NCBI GenBank assembly: GCA_030849065.1 | Contig: JASAON010001622.1 | Span: forward strand, 44,046 to 108,045 | From: Jaenimonas drosophilae | Taxonomy: Eukaryota > Euglenozoa > Kinetoplastea > Trypanosomatida > Trypanosomatidae | Direction: 5' to 3' | Length of the DNA: 64,000 bases | In this document: one piece after another, positions 9,227 to 19,001 of the stretch | Numbering within the stretch: position 1 is the first letter of the stretch | Layout: every line of letters starts with the position of its first letter | Program-made: the position numbers and the translations under genes | The notes under the pieces: model-generated | Database searches by the model: none | What the model was told of the DNA's origin: nothing | What the model saw: only the letters and a program-made list of their open reading frames with translations

Positions 9227-9880
9227 ATGGGACCGATCTCTAAGAAGCGCATGATCATCCGCGATGGCGTGCTCTACGCCGAGCTCTTTGAGTTCCTCAA
9301 GCGCGAGCTCGCCGAGGACGGTTTCGCCGGTGTTGAGTGCCGCGTCACAACCCTCCGCACGGAGATCTTCATCCGCGCCACCAAGACCCGCGAGGTGCTC
9401 GGTGAGAAGGGCCGCCGCATCCGTGAGCTCACCTCCTGCATCCAGCAGCGCTTCAACTACAAGCCCGACCGCCTTCAGCTCTTCGTGGAGCGTGTTGAGA
9501 CCCGCGGTCTCTCCGCCATGGCCCAGGTTGAGTCTCTGCGCTTCAAGCTCCTCAGCAACCTTCAGGTGCGCCGTGCTGCCATGGGCATCATCCGCTACGT
9601 GATGGAGTCTGGCGCCAAGGGCTGCGAGGTTACTGTTGGCGGAAAGATCAAGGGTCAGCGTGCCAAGAGCATGACCTTCCGCGATGGCTACATGATCAAG
9701 TCTGGTACCGCCCACAAGCACTTCGTGGATGCCGCCAGCCGCCACTGCTACCTCCGTGCTGGTGCCATTGGCGTGAAGGTCAAGATCATGCTCCCCCACG
9801 ACCCCGAAAACCGCAGCGGCACCTCCGAGATCCTCCCCGACCAGATCACCATCATCGAGCCCAAGGCCATCGAGGCGTAA
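9227..9880 (+). CDS. RPS3: 40S ribosomal protein S3 (uS3)
   Basis: 217 residues, near the usual size for the conserved core of eukaryotic uS3. The N-terminus ([15 protein letters not shown]) and KH domain (residues about 20-95, with the [10 protein letters not shown] loop of the GXXG type at about 60-69) are followed by the S3 C-terminal domain including the highly conserved stretch around [12 protein letters not shown]. It is a component of the small-subunit head at the mRNA entry channel, contacts mRNA and contributes to decoding. The C-terminal tail is shorter than in animals. Codon use is strongly biased to C/G-ending codons compared with neighbours, as expected for very high expression. 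Confidence 0.97.
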   Translation: MGPISKKRMIIRDGVLYAELFEFLKRELAEDGFAGVECRVTTLRTEIFIRATKTREVLGEKGRRIRELTSCIQQRFNYKPDRLQLFVERVETRGLSAMAQVESLRFKLLSNLQVRRAAMGIIRYVMESGAKGCEVTVGGKIKGQRAKSMTFRDGYMIKSGTAHKHFVDAASRHCYLRAGAIGVKVKIMLPHDPENRSGTSEILPDQITIIEPKAIEA

Positions 9881-10424
9881 GTCAGGTACGCAGCAACAAC
9901 ATCATTTTGATGATGTGCAGCTACTTCTCTTCTTCCCACCTTTGGTGTGTAGGCATCTACTGAAACAGTTTCCCAAGTCATTTTTATTCGTTTCATGATC
10001 CACCAAAAAGAACATTACGATTTGATCAGCTGTGAGCAACACAGGCTGACGGCACGCACACACAACGTGGGTTGTGTGTGTGTGCCGCATCCAGCGAAGG
10101 CGGTGAGGAGTGTGTGCGGAGGAGATGGGGACAGTTCTCCCCGCTCCCTGCACATACCTCACTACCTACGTATCTGTGGGCTTCTTGTCCCTGCTGGGCC
10201 ACACATCTCTTCTTCTTCTTCTTCGTCTTCCCCTTCTTCTCAACCATTGTCTATGTAGCAGCGGCCCAGAGAGGGCCACCACCCCCACACACATTCATCT
10301 CCAGCCAAGGAGCTCCATCATCTTTTTTTTGTTTTTTCATTAGACCGCCATCTCTCTTCGCGGCACGAGGAGAAGAAGACGGCGTGTGTGTGTGTGAGTT
10401 GCGAAGTTCCTGCGTTCGTGTTTC
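9881..10424 (+). other. Intergenic: untranslated sequence with two splice-acceptor candidates
   Basis: No gene seen. It holds a small inverted repeat CATCAT...GATGATG just after the uS3 stop, a CT-rich tract at 10207-10242 with AG at 10257-10258, and a T-run at 10322-10338 with AG at 10342-10343, 80 bases before the next ATG. Confidence 0.6.
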
Positions 10425-13400
10425 ATGTCTCGAGGGAATCCATCACCCTCCAAGGATGCAGGGCTTCGAGACCGTGGCCGTGGCGGCACCAACACCAACA
10501 ACGCCACTAACAACAGCGCTGACTTGCCCCGCATCCCCTCCATCCTAGCCACCTCCACCTTCTCCAGCAACCGCGATGGCCACCGCATGTCAATGCGCAC
10601 GCCCGTCTTTGATACGCCCTCGGCGAGCACCACAGACTCCAGCGTTGCACCGGAGCGCATCGATATGGGCCGCACCGTGCGCCAATCCTCTGTCGTCCAA
10701 CTCCCGCCAGATAATCTCCAGCCAGCCACCTCTGCTGTGACAGCACCAGCAGCAGCAGCAGCAGCGGCCACAAGCACATTCGTAGCCTCCATCTCGGGGG
10801 AAGAGATGCCGCCACCACCTCCGCAAGCATCCAACACAGGGCCACTGTCGCGACCAGAGGGGGTATCCTTCACACGCGACGAGGATGGTGCAGAGGATGG
10901 AGGTGAGGTGCCTACCATCCCCCGCTTCTTCTTCTTCCCAACCTTCAGCGGCGCACACCAGGGCCTTGGCGCGAGCTCATCCACCCTCATTAGCGGCGTT
11001 GGTCGGGCCTCAGGCCTCGTCCACGTCTCCCCCACTGCCTCTCCCGGAGGTGGTGGTGGTGCTGCTGCAGCATCAACTGCAGCAGCGGCAGGATCGACGT
11101 CGGGAGGTGGTGCTGGTGCCAACATTCCCAACCCGCCGGCCAACTGGGCTGCCGCCACGGCCGCGGGCCACGGCCACGGGCTCGCTCCACGTGCGCTTGG
11201 CGCCGTAAACGTTAGCAGCCCCACGGGGAGGTCGCCCACCGCCGTAAAATTCACCACGGGGGGCCCACTTCATCCGCCGCCCTACCCTTCCTCCCTCTCC
11301 CTCGATGGGGTGGGCCACGTTTTGACGGGCGGAGGTGGCAGGGGTGATGGTGATGGTGACGCGGATGATGAGTTCGGTTCCGTGGAGGATACCAGCTCGC
11401 TCTTTGGCTCCCTCGCGGTGCCCGAAGCGGCATCCTCCCTGACGGGCCGAGGAGCTGCAGCAGCAGCCCATGCACATCATCCCTTCCCCATGGCCGATGG
11501 AGGGGCTGCCGATCATGGCACCGGCTTGGGCAACACGAGCCTCTACGGCCCCGATAGCTCCACCATCACCGCGACCAACGCCCTCAACGCCCGTCATCGC
11601 ACTTTTTCCGATGCCGCGCTGAAGGATATTCTCTTCTTCCTCTCCGAGGTGGGGAAGGAGGCAGAGAACATGTCGCTGCAGCTCCTCATTGATCATGGGG
11701 AGTTTTACCTCTTGAGCACCCAATCCCACAACAACGTTGACGGGAGCCCAGAAGCCTCCCCGACGAGGCCACCAGCCATGGTGCACCAACAGCCCACCAA
11801 TGAGCTCTCCGTGAGCTCCGAGGTGCTGCTCGATCGGCCAACAACCCAACGCGGCTCGCAGCGCCACCGCGCCAGCTCCATTGCCCAGCCCTCGATGCTG
11901 CCTCACCCGGAATCCAGCACCTCCATCAGTGAGTCCCTCTACGCCCCGTCACCCGAGTTTACTTTCTCCATGACTCGTCGCGCCACGGGCCACGCCTTAA
12001 ACCTCAGCCATGAGTCGCTGGTCCATCACGCACGGCCAAGTAGGAACCGCATGAGCATCAAGGCCGCCTCAGCTGCCAACGAGGAGGAGGAGGAGGGTGA
12101 TGGGGCGGAGGAGGGCCTCGCCCCTGCTCCCGCTTTCCCCCTCTTCGAGAGCTGCAACGCCTTCAACTACTCTGAGGAGTGGTTCAGCGAGCTCGGACGC
12201 GCCATCATCTCGCCCAACACCGCACATCCCCGGAGTGGGGCCAAGATGGCCCTCGTTGCCGTGACGGCCGACGCACCCCTCTTCTTTAGTGGGATGCTCC
12301 ACGACCCCATCACCAACCGCTTCCTGCTTGGCGGAACGGCCTTCACGGAAGAGGCACGCGTGCTGCGTGTGGTGCTCAGCTCTAATACACGCCAAGACGG
12401 TGCCGCGGCGGGGGAGGGCCTCTCTCCCATGAACCGTGGAGGGGGCAGCGCTCGAGCCCGCTACGCCAAGCTCCTCCTACGTGAGTACGTATCGATCTCA
12501 AAGGTGAATGAGGGCTGCATCGTACAGACCTTCTCCGTCCTGCCCAACGACGTGGCCATCAATCCGAACAAGCACGCCACCGTACCGCCAAAGATTGTGC
12601 GCATGCTCGTCAACCAAACCGAGGCCGGCGCCCTCACCCGAGCCTTTAGCCTCCATGGGGTATGCCGGCGCCGCCCCGTACAGGAGAAAACCCCCGCGGA
12701 GGTTGTGGTGACGTTGCCACGGGCCCTTTCGAACCCCCCTGCGGTGGCTGGGCGGCGCATCGACTCACTCACGCGTCCCGGCGATGCCCCCTTGGCGGGC
12801 CCACTCGAGCGCAACTCATTGATGTCAGTGGAGAGCTCCTTCGCCTCTGGCGGCACCCTCGTGGAGGAGCTCACCTCCCCCTTCACCCACGTTGTGGTGG
12901 CGGCAAGCGGAAGTGGCACGACCATCACCAACGGGGGCGGCAGTCGTCGCATCAGCCTCCGTCGCGCCCCCAGCCCGCTGGATCGCGTTGTTTCCCCCAA
13001 CGCCCGCGCCTTGTACGGCGCCACCCCCATCACCCAAGGCTCCTCGAGCACCGCCTCGGTGCCCTTCACTGGGGTTCTGGCGATGCGCCGACGCACACGT
13101 GAGGCCCTTGGGACGGAGCTCTATCTCCGCGAAGAGAATCCGACCCTCTTTCAGTGGGTCGTGGAGCGCGACCCCGCTCACTTTGTGGAGCCCATTGACA
13201 ACATTCGGACCTACCTCACACACTACAAGCAGGTTACCTCGGTGAGAATGGCCGTGAAGGCCCTCTTCTTCTCTGCTCGACGCATTCAGCGCTTTTTACG
13301 CTACTGCATCGCCAAGAAGCGGCGGGCGCTGATGCGGATGCTGCGGCTCTGGCGGCAGCTGGAGATTGAGGCGAAGCTGAAGCTGCAGCACTACACCCCC

Positions 13401-14123
13401 GCCCCGTCCTCCATTGAGCGGATCGACATGATTGCCGGCACGGTGCTGCAGGAGCACATGATCACGACCAAGGACTACAAGATTGCCGTTATTCAGGAGA
13501 TGTGGGAGATCCGCCGCTCATCCTACCGCAAGTGGCGTCGTGAAAGGCAGGTGGATGCGTTGCTTCGCCGCCAAGACTGGAAGTCCGCCGCGGTGGAGCT
13601 CCCTTCGACGCTTCAGTCCGATGATGATTGGTCGCGCACCTCGCGGCCCTCCATCTGCACCACGCGCTCGAACGAAACGGCGGTGCCGCACCTCGATTGC
13701 CTCGTCCTCGATGCCGCTCGGGAGGCCGTCAAGGACCAGGAAAAGCCAGTTGCAGTTACAACCTCGCCCGAGCTGCGGGCAGCGGCACGGCAGCTCCGCC
13801 AGGGCCTCGAGCGGCACTCCCTCTTTGGCTGGTACATGGAGCCAGAGACGCTCCTCTACGAGAGTCATCGACGGTTGCTACTCACCTTGAAGTCGTCCGT
13901 CCTGACGATGGAGCAGGTGCAGTACGAGGTGCAGCGGGAGTCTGCCGAGGCCGCCCGTCAACGTGCTAAAGCGTCCTCCCCGACCTCCCGCATGACCCCA
14001 CGCAAACCTGAGGGGGCCATGATGGGTGGTGGCTTGCAGTCCGTGGCGGGCTACACACGTGGAACGTCGATGTCTGTGGGCTCACGGCGCTCCGTCATGC
14101 GGCGTGCGGATGCTGGCAAGTAG
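10425..14123 (+). CDS. Large Ser/Ala/Gly/Pro-rich protein with IQ motif
   Basis: 1232 residues. The first 380 are low complexity (Ala, Gly, Ser, Pro, Thr). A short ordered helix lies at about 385-430. An ordered alpha/beta region at about 570-770 is interrupted by acidic and Gly-rich stretches, followed by another Ser/Arg-rich linker (about 770-880). The C-terminal 300 residues are basic and helical, containing an IQ-type motif (RRIQRFLRYCIAKKRR, about residues 952-967) that in other proteins binds calmodulin or myosin-type light chains. A helical, charged C-terminus follows. No enzymatic motif is visible. It may be a scaffold or cytoskeleton-linked protein regulated by calcium; only the IQ motif is seen, the rest is inference. 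Confidence 0.8.
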   Translation: MSRGNPSPSKDAGLRDRGRGGTNTNNATNNSADLPRIPSILATSTFSSNRDGHRMSMRTPVFDTPSASTTDSSVAPERIDMGRTVRQSSVVQLPPDNLQPATSAVTAPAAAAAAATSTFVASISGEEMPPPPPQASNTGPLSRPEGVSFTRDEDGAEDGGEVPTIPRFFFFPTFSGAHQGLGASSSTLISGVGRASGLVHVSPTASPGGGGGAAAASTAAAAGSTSGGGAGANIPNPPANWAAATAAGHGHGLAPRALGAVNVSSPTGRSPTAVKFTTGGPLHPPPYPSSLSLDGVGHVLTGGGGRGDGDGDADDEFGSVEDTSSLFGSLAVPEAASSLTGRGAAAAAHAHHPFPMADGGAADHGTGLGNTSLYGPDSSTITATNALNARHRTFSDAALKDILFFLSEVGKEAENMSLQLLIDHGEFYLLSTQSHNNVDGSPEASPTRPPAMVHQQPTNELSVSSEVLLDRPTTQRGSQRHRASSIAQPSMLPHPESSTSISESLYAPSPEFTFSMTRRATGHALNLSHESLVHHARPSRNRMSIKAASAANEEEEEGDGAEEGLAPAPAFPLFESCNAFNYSEEWFSELGRAIISPNTAHPRSGAKMALVAVTADAPLFFSGMLHDPITNRFLLGGTAFTEEARVLRVVLSSNTRQDGAAAGEGLSPMNRGGGSARARYAKLLLREYVSISKVNEGCIVQTFSVLPNDVAINPNKHATVPPKIVRMLVNQTEAGALTRAFSLHGVCRRRPVQEKTPAEVVVTLPRALSNPPAVAGRRIDSLTRPGDAPLAGPLERNSLMSVESSFASGGTLVEELTSPFTHVVVAASGSGTTITNGGGSRRISLRRAPSPLDRVVSPNARALYGATPITQGSSSTASVPFTGVLAMRRRTREALGTELYLREENPTLFQWVVERDPAHFVEPIDNIRTYLTHYKQVTSVRMAVKALFFSARRIQRFLRYCIAKKRRALMRMLRLWRQLEIEAKLKLQHYTPAPSSIERIDMIAGTVLQEHMITTKDYKIAVIQEMWEIRRSSYRKWRRERQVDALLRRQDWKSAAVELPSTLQSDDDWSRTSRPSICTTRSNETAVPHLDCLVLDAAREAVKDQEKPVAVTTSPELRAAARQLRQGLERHSLFGWYMEPETLLYESHRRLLLTLKSSVLTMEQVQYEVQRESAEAARQRAKASSPTSRMTPRKPEGAMMGGGLQSVAGYTRGTSMSVGSRRSVMRRADAGK

Positions 14124-14463
14124 GGTGCCGCACCATGTACAGTCAAGGCGGACGGAGGTCCTACCTCCTCCTCTTCTCTCCTCTTCATCTGCTTTATGTT
14201 GGCGGGGGGGGGTCTGCAAGGGCAAACCACCTCCGCCTCCATGAGAGGTGAGCTTCATGCATTCAGCTCAACGTGATCATCATTTTCCTTGGTTCTGGCA
14301 CGATGTTGATGCCATGACTCTGCATTTTCACACGTACTCTACTTTTTTTTCTCTCTCTCTCTCCTGCTGTTGTACTCTTTGAATAATAACACGTACACAT
14401 GTCAGAAACTGCGAGATAGCGTTGACGAAACACATCAACACACAATCTTGTCTGAAGAATAGG
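14124..14463 (+). other. Intergenic: untranslated sequence with splice acceptor
   Basis: No gene seen. A long T/CT tract at 14342-14370 is followed by AG at 14404-14405, about 60 bases before the ATG of the next gene. Confidence 0.65.
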
Positions 14464-15573
14464 ATGCTCGATACTACACTCGCCTCTCTACGGACTCCGT
14501 CACTACGTAGAGCCACCACCCACCCACAAGCTGGTGAGGTGGAACGAGTGGTGCAGCTCATTGGCGCCGAGTTCTGCGCCGCTCTATCCGAGGCTGTCTT
14601 ACGTGTAGGTGGCTCCCTTCACCACAACCAACCCAAAGCAACACCACCCTCATCATCATCGTCAATGGTGCCATCCTTTGACAGTGAGCGTGCAGCTGCA
14701 CGTGTGTTGCTGCCGCTCCGTCGAGACCTCTCTGCGCACTACGGCAGCGCGGCCCGTCGTCGAGGACGCGCGCGACCTCTTGGCTGGTGCACCCGCCCCA
14801 CCATCAAGCACACACTTGGAAGCTCTATGGCGGGAAGGCATCGACCCGAGCGCCATCAGCTGTGGCGGAAGAGCGTCATGCGCCGGCTGTGGTGCCCGCG
14901 ATGTGGTCTGCGACTGCTTCCGGGCACCACCTCGCAGCGGGTGTGTCTTCCTGCGTCGATGGAGGTTCAACGAGCACACGGTTGGGTTCGTGTGTGCCTA
15001 CGTTGTTTAGATGCATCGTCTGCGGCTGCCGTGGCGGAGCTGAGGCGTGAGGAAGAGGGGAAGGCGACGAGGATGAAGGACGAGGCGCTGGGCTCATGGA
15101 CGGAGGTGCTGGCAGCATCCACGGTCAAGGCGAGACGTCGCAAGCGGCAGCGACGCTCAGCCAAGTCTGCATCTCCTTGCTCCACCAAAAACACACTCGC
15201 ACCCTCCATCCCGACGCGTACCTTGCTGCCCAAGGGTCCCTTGAAAATCCCCCGGCAGCCGCGCCAACCACTGCGCCACACAGCTCCAACAGCTCAGCCC
15301 ACCGCAGATGCATCTTCCTCACGCCCACCCGTGATGGCTGCTGCAGGTCGTGGTGAGACCGCACAGCAGCCGGCAGCACCAGCTGAGCCCGTACCACCAA
15401 CCTCTACTTCGGCCAAAGTTGCCGCCGCTGCTGTTGGCGCACTTCCGCCAAAGGGAGGGCTCCGACGGCCGCCCACAGCAGCCGGGAAAACAAAGGCTCA
15501 AGGAGGAGCCAAGACCCCTGCGCCGGCGGGGAAGTCTCGCGTCATGAATATCATGAGCGACCTTGGCTTCTAA
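14464..15573 (+). CDS. Zinc-ribbon protein resembling RNase P/MRP subunit Rpr2/Rpp21
   Basis: 369 residues from the first ATG; the frame extends to 14422 only through a TTG codon, so that part is excluded. Residues about 15-45 form a helix. A Cys4 zinc ribbon is seen at C144/C147 and C178/C181, with a conserved-looking RLLPGTTSQR turn directly after the first pair. The Rpr2/Rpp21/SNM1 family has CxxCG, then LLPG-T, then R, then CxxC. That family binds the catalytic RNA in RNase P and MRP. The remaining C-terminal half is Ala/Pro/Lys-rich and disordered, with a short conserved-looking end (MNIMSDLGF). Generic zinc ribbons can imitate this layout, so the assignment is tentative. Confidence 0.45.
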   Translation: MLDTTLASLRTPSLRRATTHPQAGEVERVVQLIGAEFCAALSEAVLRVGGSLHHNQPKATPPSSSSSMVPSFDSERAAARVLLPLRRDLSAHYGSAARRRGRARPLGWCTRPTIKHTLGSSMAGRHRPERHQLWRKSVMRRLWCPRCGLRLLPGTTSQRVCLPASMEVQRAHGWVRVCLRCLDASSAAAVAELRREEEGKATRMKDEALGSWTEVLAASTVKARRRKRQRRSAKSASPCSTKNTLAPSIPTRTLLPKGPLKIPRQPRQPLRHTAPTAQPTADASSSRPPVMAAAGRGETAQQPAAPAEPVPPTSTSAKVAAAAVGALPPKGGLRRPPTAAGKTKAQGGAKTPAPAGKSRVMNIMSDLGF

Positions 15574-15838
15574 CAACAACAACAAACTTTAAAGGCTCTT
15601 TTTGCACCACAAGATTGTCTTGCGTGACGCCATAAAGAGTGCTACATATACTTCCTCCCCTACTTCTTGCCCCATGACTAGCACAACACCCCATCGACGT
15701 ACCACACAAAGAGGACGTCAACCATCTGCCCATTCCTTATACCAGGCAGATCTCACCCCACAGCGCTCCATTTGTGTGGCAAGCGTTCCATTAGCACAAC
15801 CAACACAGAAGGGACGAGGACGATCATCACTCATCATC

Positions 15839-18535
15839 ATGACCCCACCGGTGGTTTCGATGCACGCCTGCTCCATCTGGCCCTTGACCATTGACTTCAT
15901 AACCTTCCGCTACTATTTGCTGGGCCTCTCTGTGGAAGAAGCGGTGGAGGTGCTCCTCGGTGCGACAGACACGGAGGACGCCAGCAACACACGTGCCAAT
16001 GCTCCACGTTCATCGACGGCGGCGGCGGGGGAGGCATCTACTCCCACTCCGACCAGCAGCAGCCCCTACCACCCGAAGGAGGAGGATGCCCGCCACGTGG
16101 ATGCCTCCAGCACATTGCAGGTGGGCCAAACGCGGCGCCATGGCACCAACAGCCCGCGCTTCACAGGTACCGGCTCACCCCAACTTGGATCCCCATCGCG
16201 ATCACGAAGCGTTCTCACCTCCCCGTCCAGTCAGCACCAGCTGCTACTGATGAACGCAGGCGGGAGCCACATGAACGCCACCACATCCAAGGATGCCGCG
16301 GGCCAAGGCCGTGGTGGAGGACGTCGTCGTGGCAGCCATCACCGCGGCCCAATCAACAACAACCGCCGCGCCTTCTTCCTCAACGAGGACTATCTGGATT
16401 TTCAGCAGGTGCTTCTGCAGGAGGCCGGGGGTGGTGCTCGTGATGCCGCCCTCCCTCACTGCGGTGCAAGCCTCAAGACACGCCTCCTCATGGAGGAGGT
16501 GACGGAGCAGTACCGCCTCTTTGCCGAGCTCACTCGGGAGGAGCTTCTGGGCACCCCGTACGCCTTCCTGACGTGCAGCTACCTTCCACTGAGTGTGAGT
16601 GACCGTCGTCGTCTCGTGAACCTCTACTACGAGGTGGACCCCGCCGTCCTTCACGCCTGTTTTGGCGCACGTCTGACGAATGTGGCCATCACGGACACCC
16701 GTGAGAGCTCCGCCTTCACCTTCCAATCGTGGTGGTACGGCAGCGCAGCGCAGCGGACCCCAATGGCCCTTCTTGGCCTGCCCGCCAACAGCAACCTTCT
16801 TCTTGAGCACCGCGATGGCTCCTTGAAGCGGCAGTGGGAGAACATCAAGGCCGTCTGCGCCACCATCACCGCCATGTACCGTGGTAAGGGAGGGATGCTC
16901 ATTCCCTCATCCACCCCGGTGCTGACGGCGGTGCAGCGCTGCTTCGGGCTCAACAATCAGTTGGCCGTGAATTACGCCACGATGGTCTTTGGCCACGAAC
17001 ACCGGCTGACGGGGAAGCTCATTGACCGCCTCGCCACCTTTGAGGAGCTCTCCAGTGTTGTGAGTGTCATTGGCTCACTCTGGTGTGACGCTACAGAGCT
17101 CCAGCTCGCCGAGGACTTTATCGCCGGCTGCCGTCGGCTCATTCGCCTTCTGGAGGACCATCGCTTGCTGGCGGATATGCACCACGCCCTCTTTGGTGAG
17201 GTGCTCCGCGCACGTTGGCAGCTGCAGCTGGATGAGATGCAGCGTGCCATCACAAACAACACCCCCATGGGGGACCCCATGACTCCGCAGCCTGGCAGGG
17301 AGGTTGGCAGCCCCAACTTCCCCGTGATGAGCGGGGGCATGGAGCGCATGGGCTCACCTCCGCCGCCACCTCTCCTAGTCACGGGGCCGCTGCCCTCCAC
17401 CCCGCACAGCTCCAACGTTCCCCCGAGCGTCACGTCGACCGCGTTCGTCAACACGTCCCCCTCCCCACCTCCCCCCGTCACTGGCATCCCCAACGCCGCC
17501 GCCTTGTGTGCGAATGGGGCCTACAGCCGCCGCTTTTGTTCTGAGTTCGTCTCCATCATCAAGAATATTCTGCGTGTGTTGGTCCACGTGGGACAAAATG
17601 AAAACTTGAGTGAGGGCCTGGACCTCTTCTACAGCCGCATCTATTCCTCCCTGGACATGATTTGCAACCGGAGTGCTGCCCCTGGCAACGTCTTTGCCCG
17701 TCTGGGGATTCAATCTGAGGTGCCGCAGTCAATGCCACTGGCGAGTGGTGGTGGTATTGGCGGTGGTGGTTGTGTCAATGGCTCCGCCCACGGCGCGCCC
17801 ACGTTGAGTAGTGTTGGCCGCGGCATGACGAGCCCAACCTTTGGTGAGCGCTCGCCACCTGGCTCGCTCCATCGGCGCATGTTTCCATCTCTGGGCGGGG
17901 CGGAGGGGATGCGTCCCGGGACGGCGATGTCAGCGGTGCCAATCACGGCCGGAGGAGCAAACGTGGAGGCTGCCCAAGGTGCCCCAGGCTCCCCAATTGG
18001 TGCGGTGCTTAACTCTTCCATGATGCTGCATCCGACCCCGTTGCCCATGTTGTCCACGAGCAACTCTCCCCTGATGCGGTCGACGAGTGCCATGTTTAGC
18101 AGCGCCACTGCCCCACCACCCCCACCCCTACGTGTGCGCTCGCCCCTCCCCTCCGCGGATGGGGTGGGCAGCCTCATGCGCCGGGAGGAAGACGGCGCGT
18201 CGCAGGATCCTGTGGGTGCGCGCCACCCTCTCGTGAATGGTTCTGTCGCGGCGTTGCCATCGGGATTCCAGGGCGGGCCCTTCACGCCCACTCCATCATC
18301 CTCCCTCTTCCTGAGCGGGGGAGGTGGTGGCGATGCGGTGGTGAGGGCCACGGCACTGGAGAAGCCCTGTCTCCGGGAGCTGAGCAAGTTTTTTGGTGCC
18401 CTCCCCACCGTGTGGGCTGGATTAGTGAGTCTGTCCGTGGAGGAACACGCCGCGACAGATGGGGTCATGGCCAACTTTGTGCTCGCACTCAAGGCCATCA
18501 CGCAGATCCTCATGGCCTCTGAGGACTTCCGCTAA
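15839..18535 (+). CDS. Large unknown protein with disordered inserts
   Basis: 898 residues from the ATG at 15839. The frame is open further up, but only from a TTG at 15602, and an ATG at 15674 sits directly behind a CT-rich tract (15649-15672), so its mRNA would probably be spliced downstream of it. Residues 1-40 are hydrophobic/aromatic (SIWPLTIDFITFRYYLLG), then a Ser/Thr/Pro linker. Residues about 180-470 are a well-ordered helical region, followed by Pro/Gly/Ser-rich linkers (470-560, 640-830). Two short helical blocks (about 560-630 and 840-898) are probably parts of the same fold brought together across the disordered insert. I do not recognise the family. Confidence 0.75.
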   Translation: MTPPVVSMHACSIWPLTIDFITFRYYLLGLSVEEAVEVLLGATDTEDASNTRANAPRSSTAAAGEASTPTPTSSSPYHPKEEDARHVDASSTLQVGQTRRHGTNSPRFTGTGSPQLGSPSRSRSVLTSPSSQHQLLLMNAGGSHMNATTSKDAAGQGRGGGRRRGSHHRGPINNNRRAFFLNEDYLDFQQVLLQEAGGGARDAALPHCGASLKTRLLMEEVTEQYRLFAELTREELLGTPYAFLTCSYLPLSVSDRRRLVNLYYEVDPAVLHACFGARLTNVAITDTRESSAFTFQSWWYGSAAQRTPMALLGLPANSNLLLEHRDGSLKRQWENIKAVCATITAMYRGKGGMLIPSSTPVLTAVQRCFGLNNQLAVNYATMVFGHEHRLTGKLIDRLATFEELSSVVSVIGSLWCDATELQLAEDFIAGCRRLIRLLEDHRLLADMHHALFGEVLRARWQLQLDEMQRAITNNTPMGDPMTPQPGREVGSPNFPVMSGGMERMGSPPPPPLLVTGPLPSTPHSSNVPPSVTSTAFVNTSPSPPPPVTGIPNAAALCANGAYSRRFCSEFVSIIKNILRVLVHVGQNENLSEGLDLFYSRIYSSLDMICNRSAAPGNVFARLGIQSEVPQSMPLASGGGIGGGGCVNGSAHGAPTLSSVGRGMTSPTFGERSPPGSLHRRMFPSLGGAEGMRPGTAMSAVPITAGGANVEAAQGAPGSPIGAVLNSSMMLHPTPLPMLSTSNSPLMRSTSAMFSSATAPPPPPLRVRSPLPSADGVGSLMRREEDGASQDPVGARHPLVNGSVAALPSGFQGGPFTPTPSSSLFLSGGGGGDAVVRATALEKPCLRELSKFFGALPTVWAGLVSLSVEEHAATDGVMANFVLALKAITQILMASEDFR

Positions 18536-19001
18536 CGTGTTGGCGACGCAAACCCCACAACGCACACACATACGCACATTTTCTCCTCCAATGATTCTGA
18601 GTGAGAAGACCCTATGCCTCACCCACCTCCTACCTCAACACCGTCGTGAATGTGTACGAGTGTGTGTGGGTTGAGGGGCATCCTCATCTCTCGTCGCAAC
18701 CTCACACAGCAGTGCCATTTTCTCTTGTCCAACATGTATGTGTGCCAGTGCCTGTTTGTTGCTACTCACTCCACCAGTCTACCACCATCAAGATTAACTG
18801 TCTTCACCTTTTGTTTCTGTTCATTTCAGGTAGGTCACTGTGCGTCGTTGTTAGCGTCCGAAGCGCTGCAGCACACACCAACACACACACACACACATTC
18901 GAACACCACTTTACTCCTGCTTTATAGACGTGGTGCGTGTGTGATTGTGTGTGAAAGAAACAACACACACCCACGCAAATCTCTAGCTCCACGCCTTACA
19001 T
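18536..19001 (+). other. Intergenic: untranslated sequence
   Basis: No gene seen. GT/CA-rich. A clear acceptor is listed at 18800-18830; a CA repeat lies near 18885-18900. Confidence 0.6.
18800..18830 (+). promoter_or_regulatory. Candidate trans-splice acceptor for the WD40 gene
   Basis: A T/C-rich tract with few purines ends in TTTCAG at 18825-18830. It would give a leader of about 171 bases. Confidence 0.6.

Noticed and set aside
9095..9799. Long - strand open frame (234 residues) opposite uS3
   Set aside because: It is the shadow of a strongly GC3-biased highly expressed gene; its translation is low-complexity and has no family features.
15602..15838. N-terminal extension of the gene at 15839
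   Set aside because: Opens only from TTG and contains a CT-rich acceptor tract, so treated as leader sequence.
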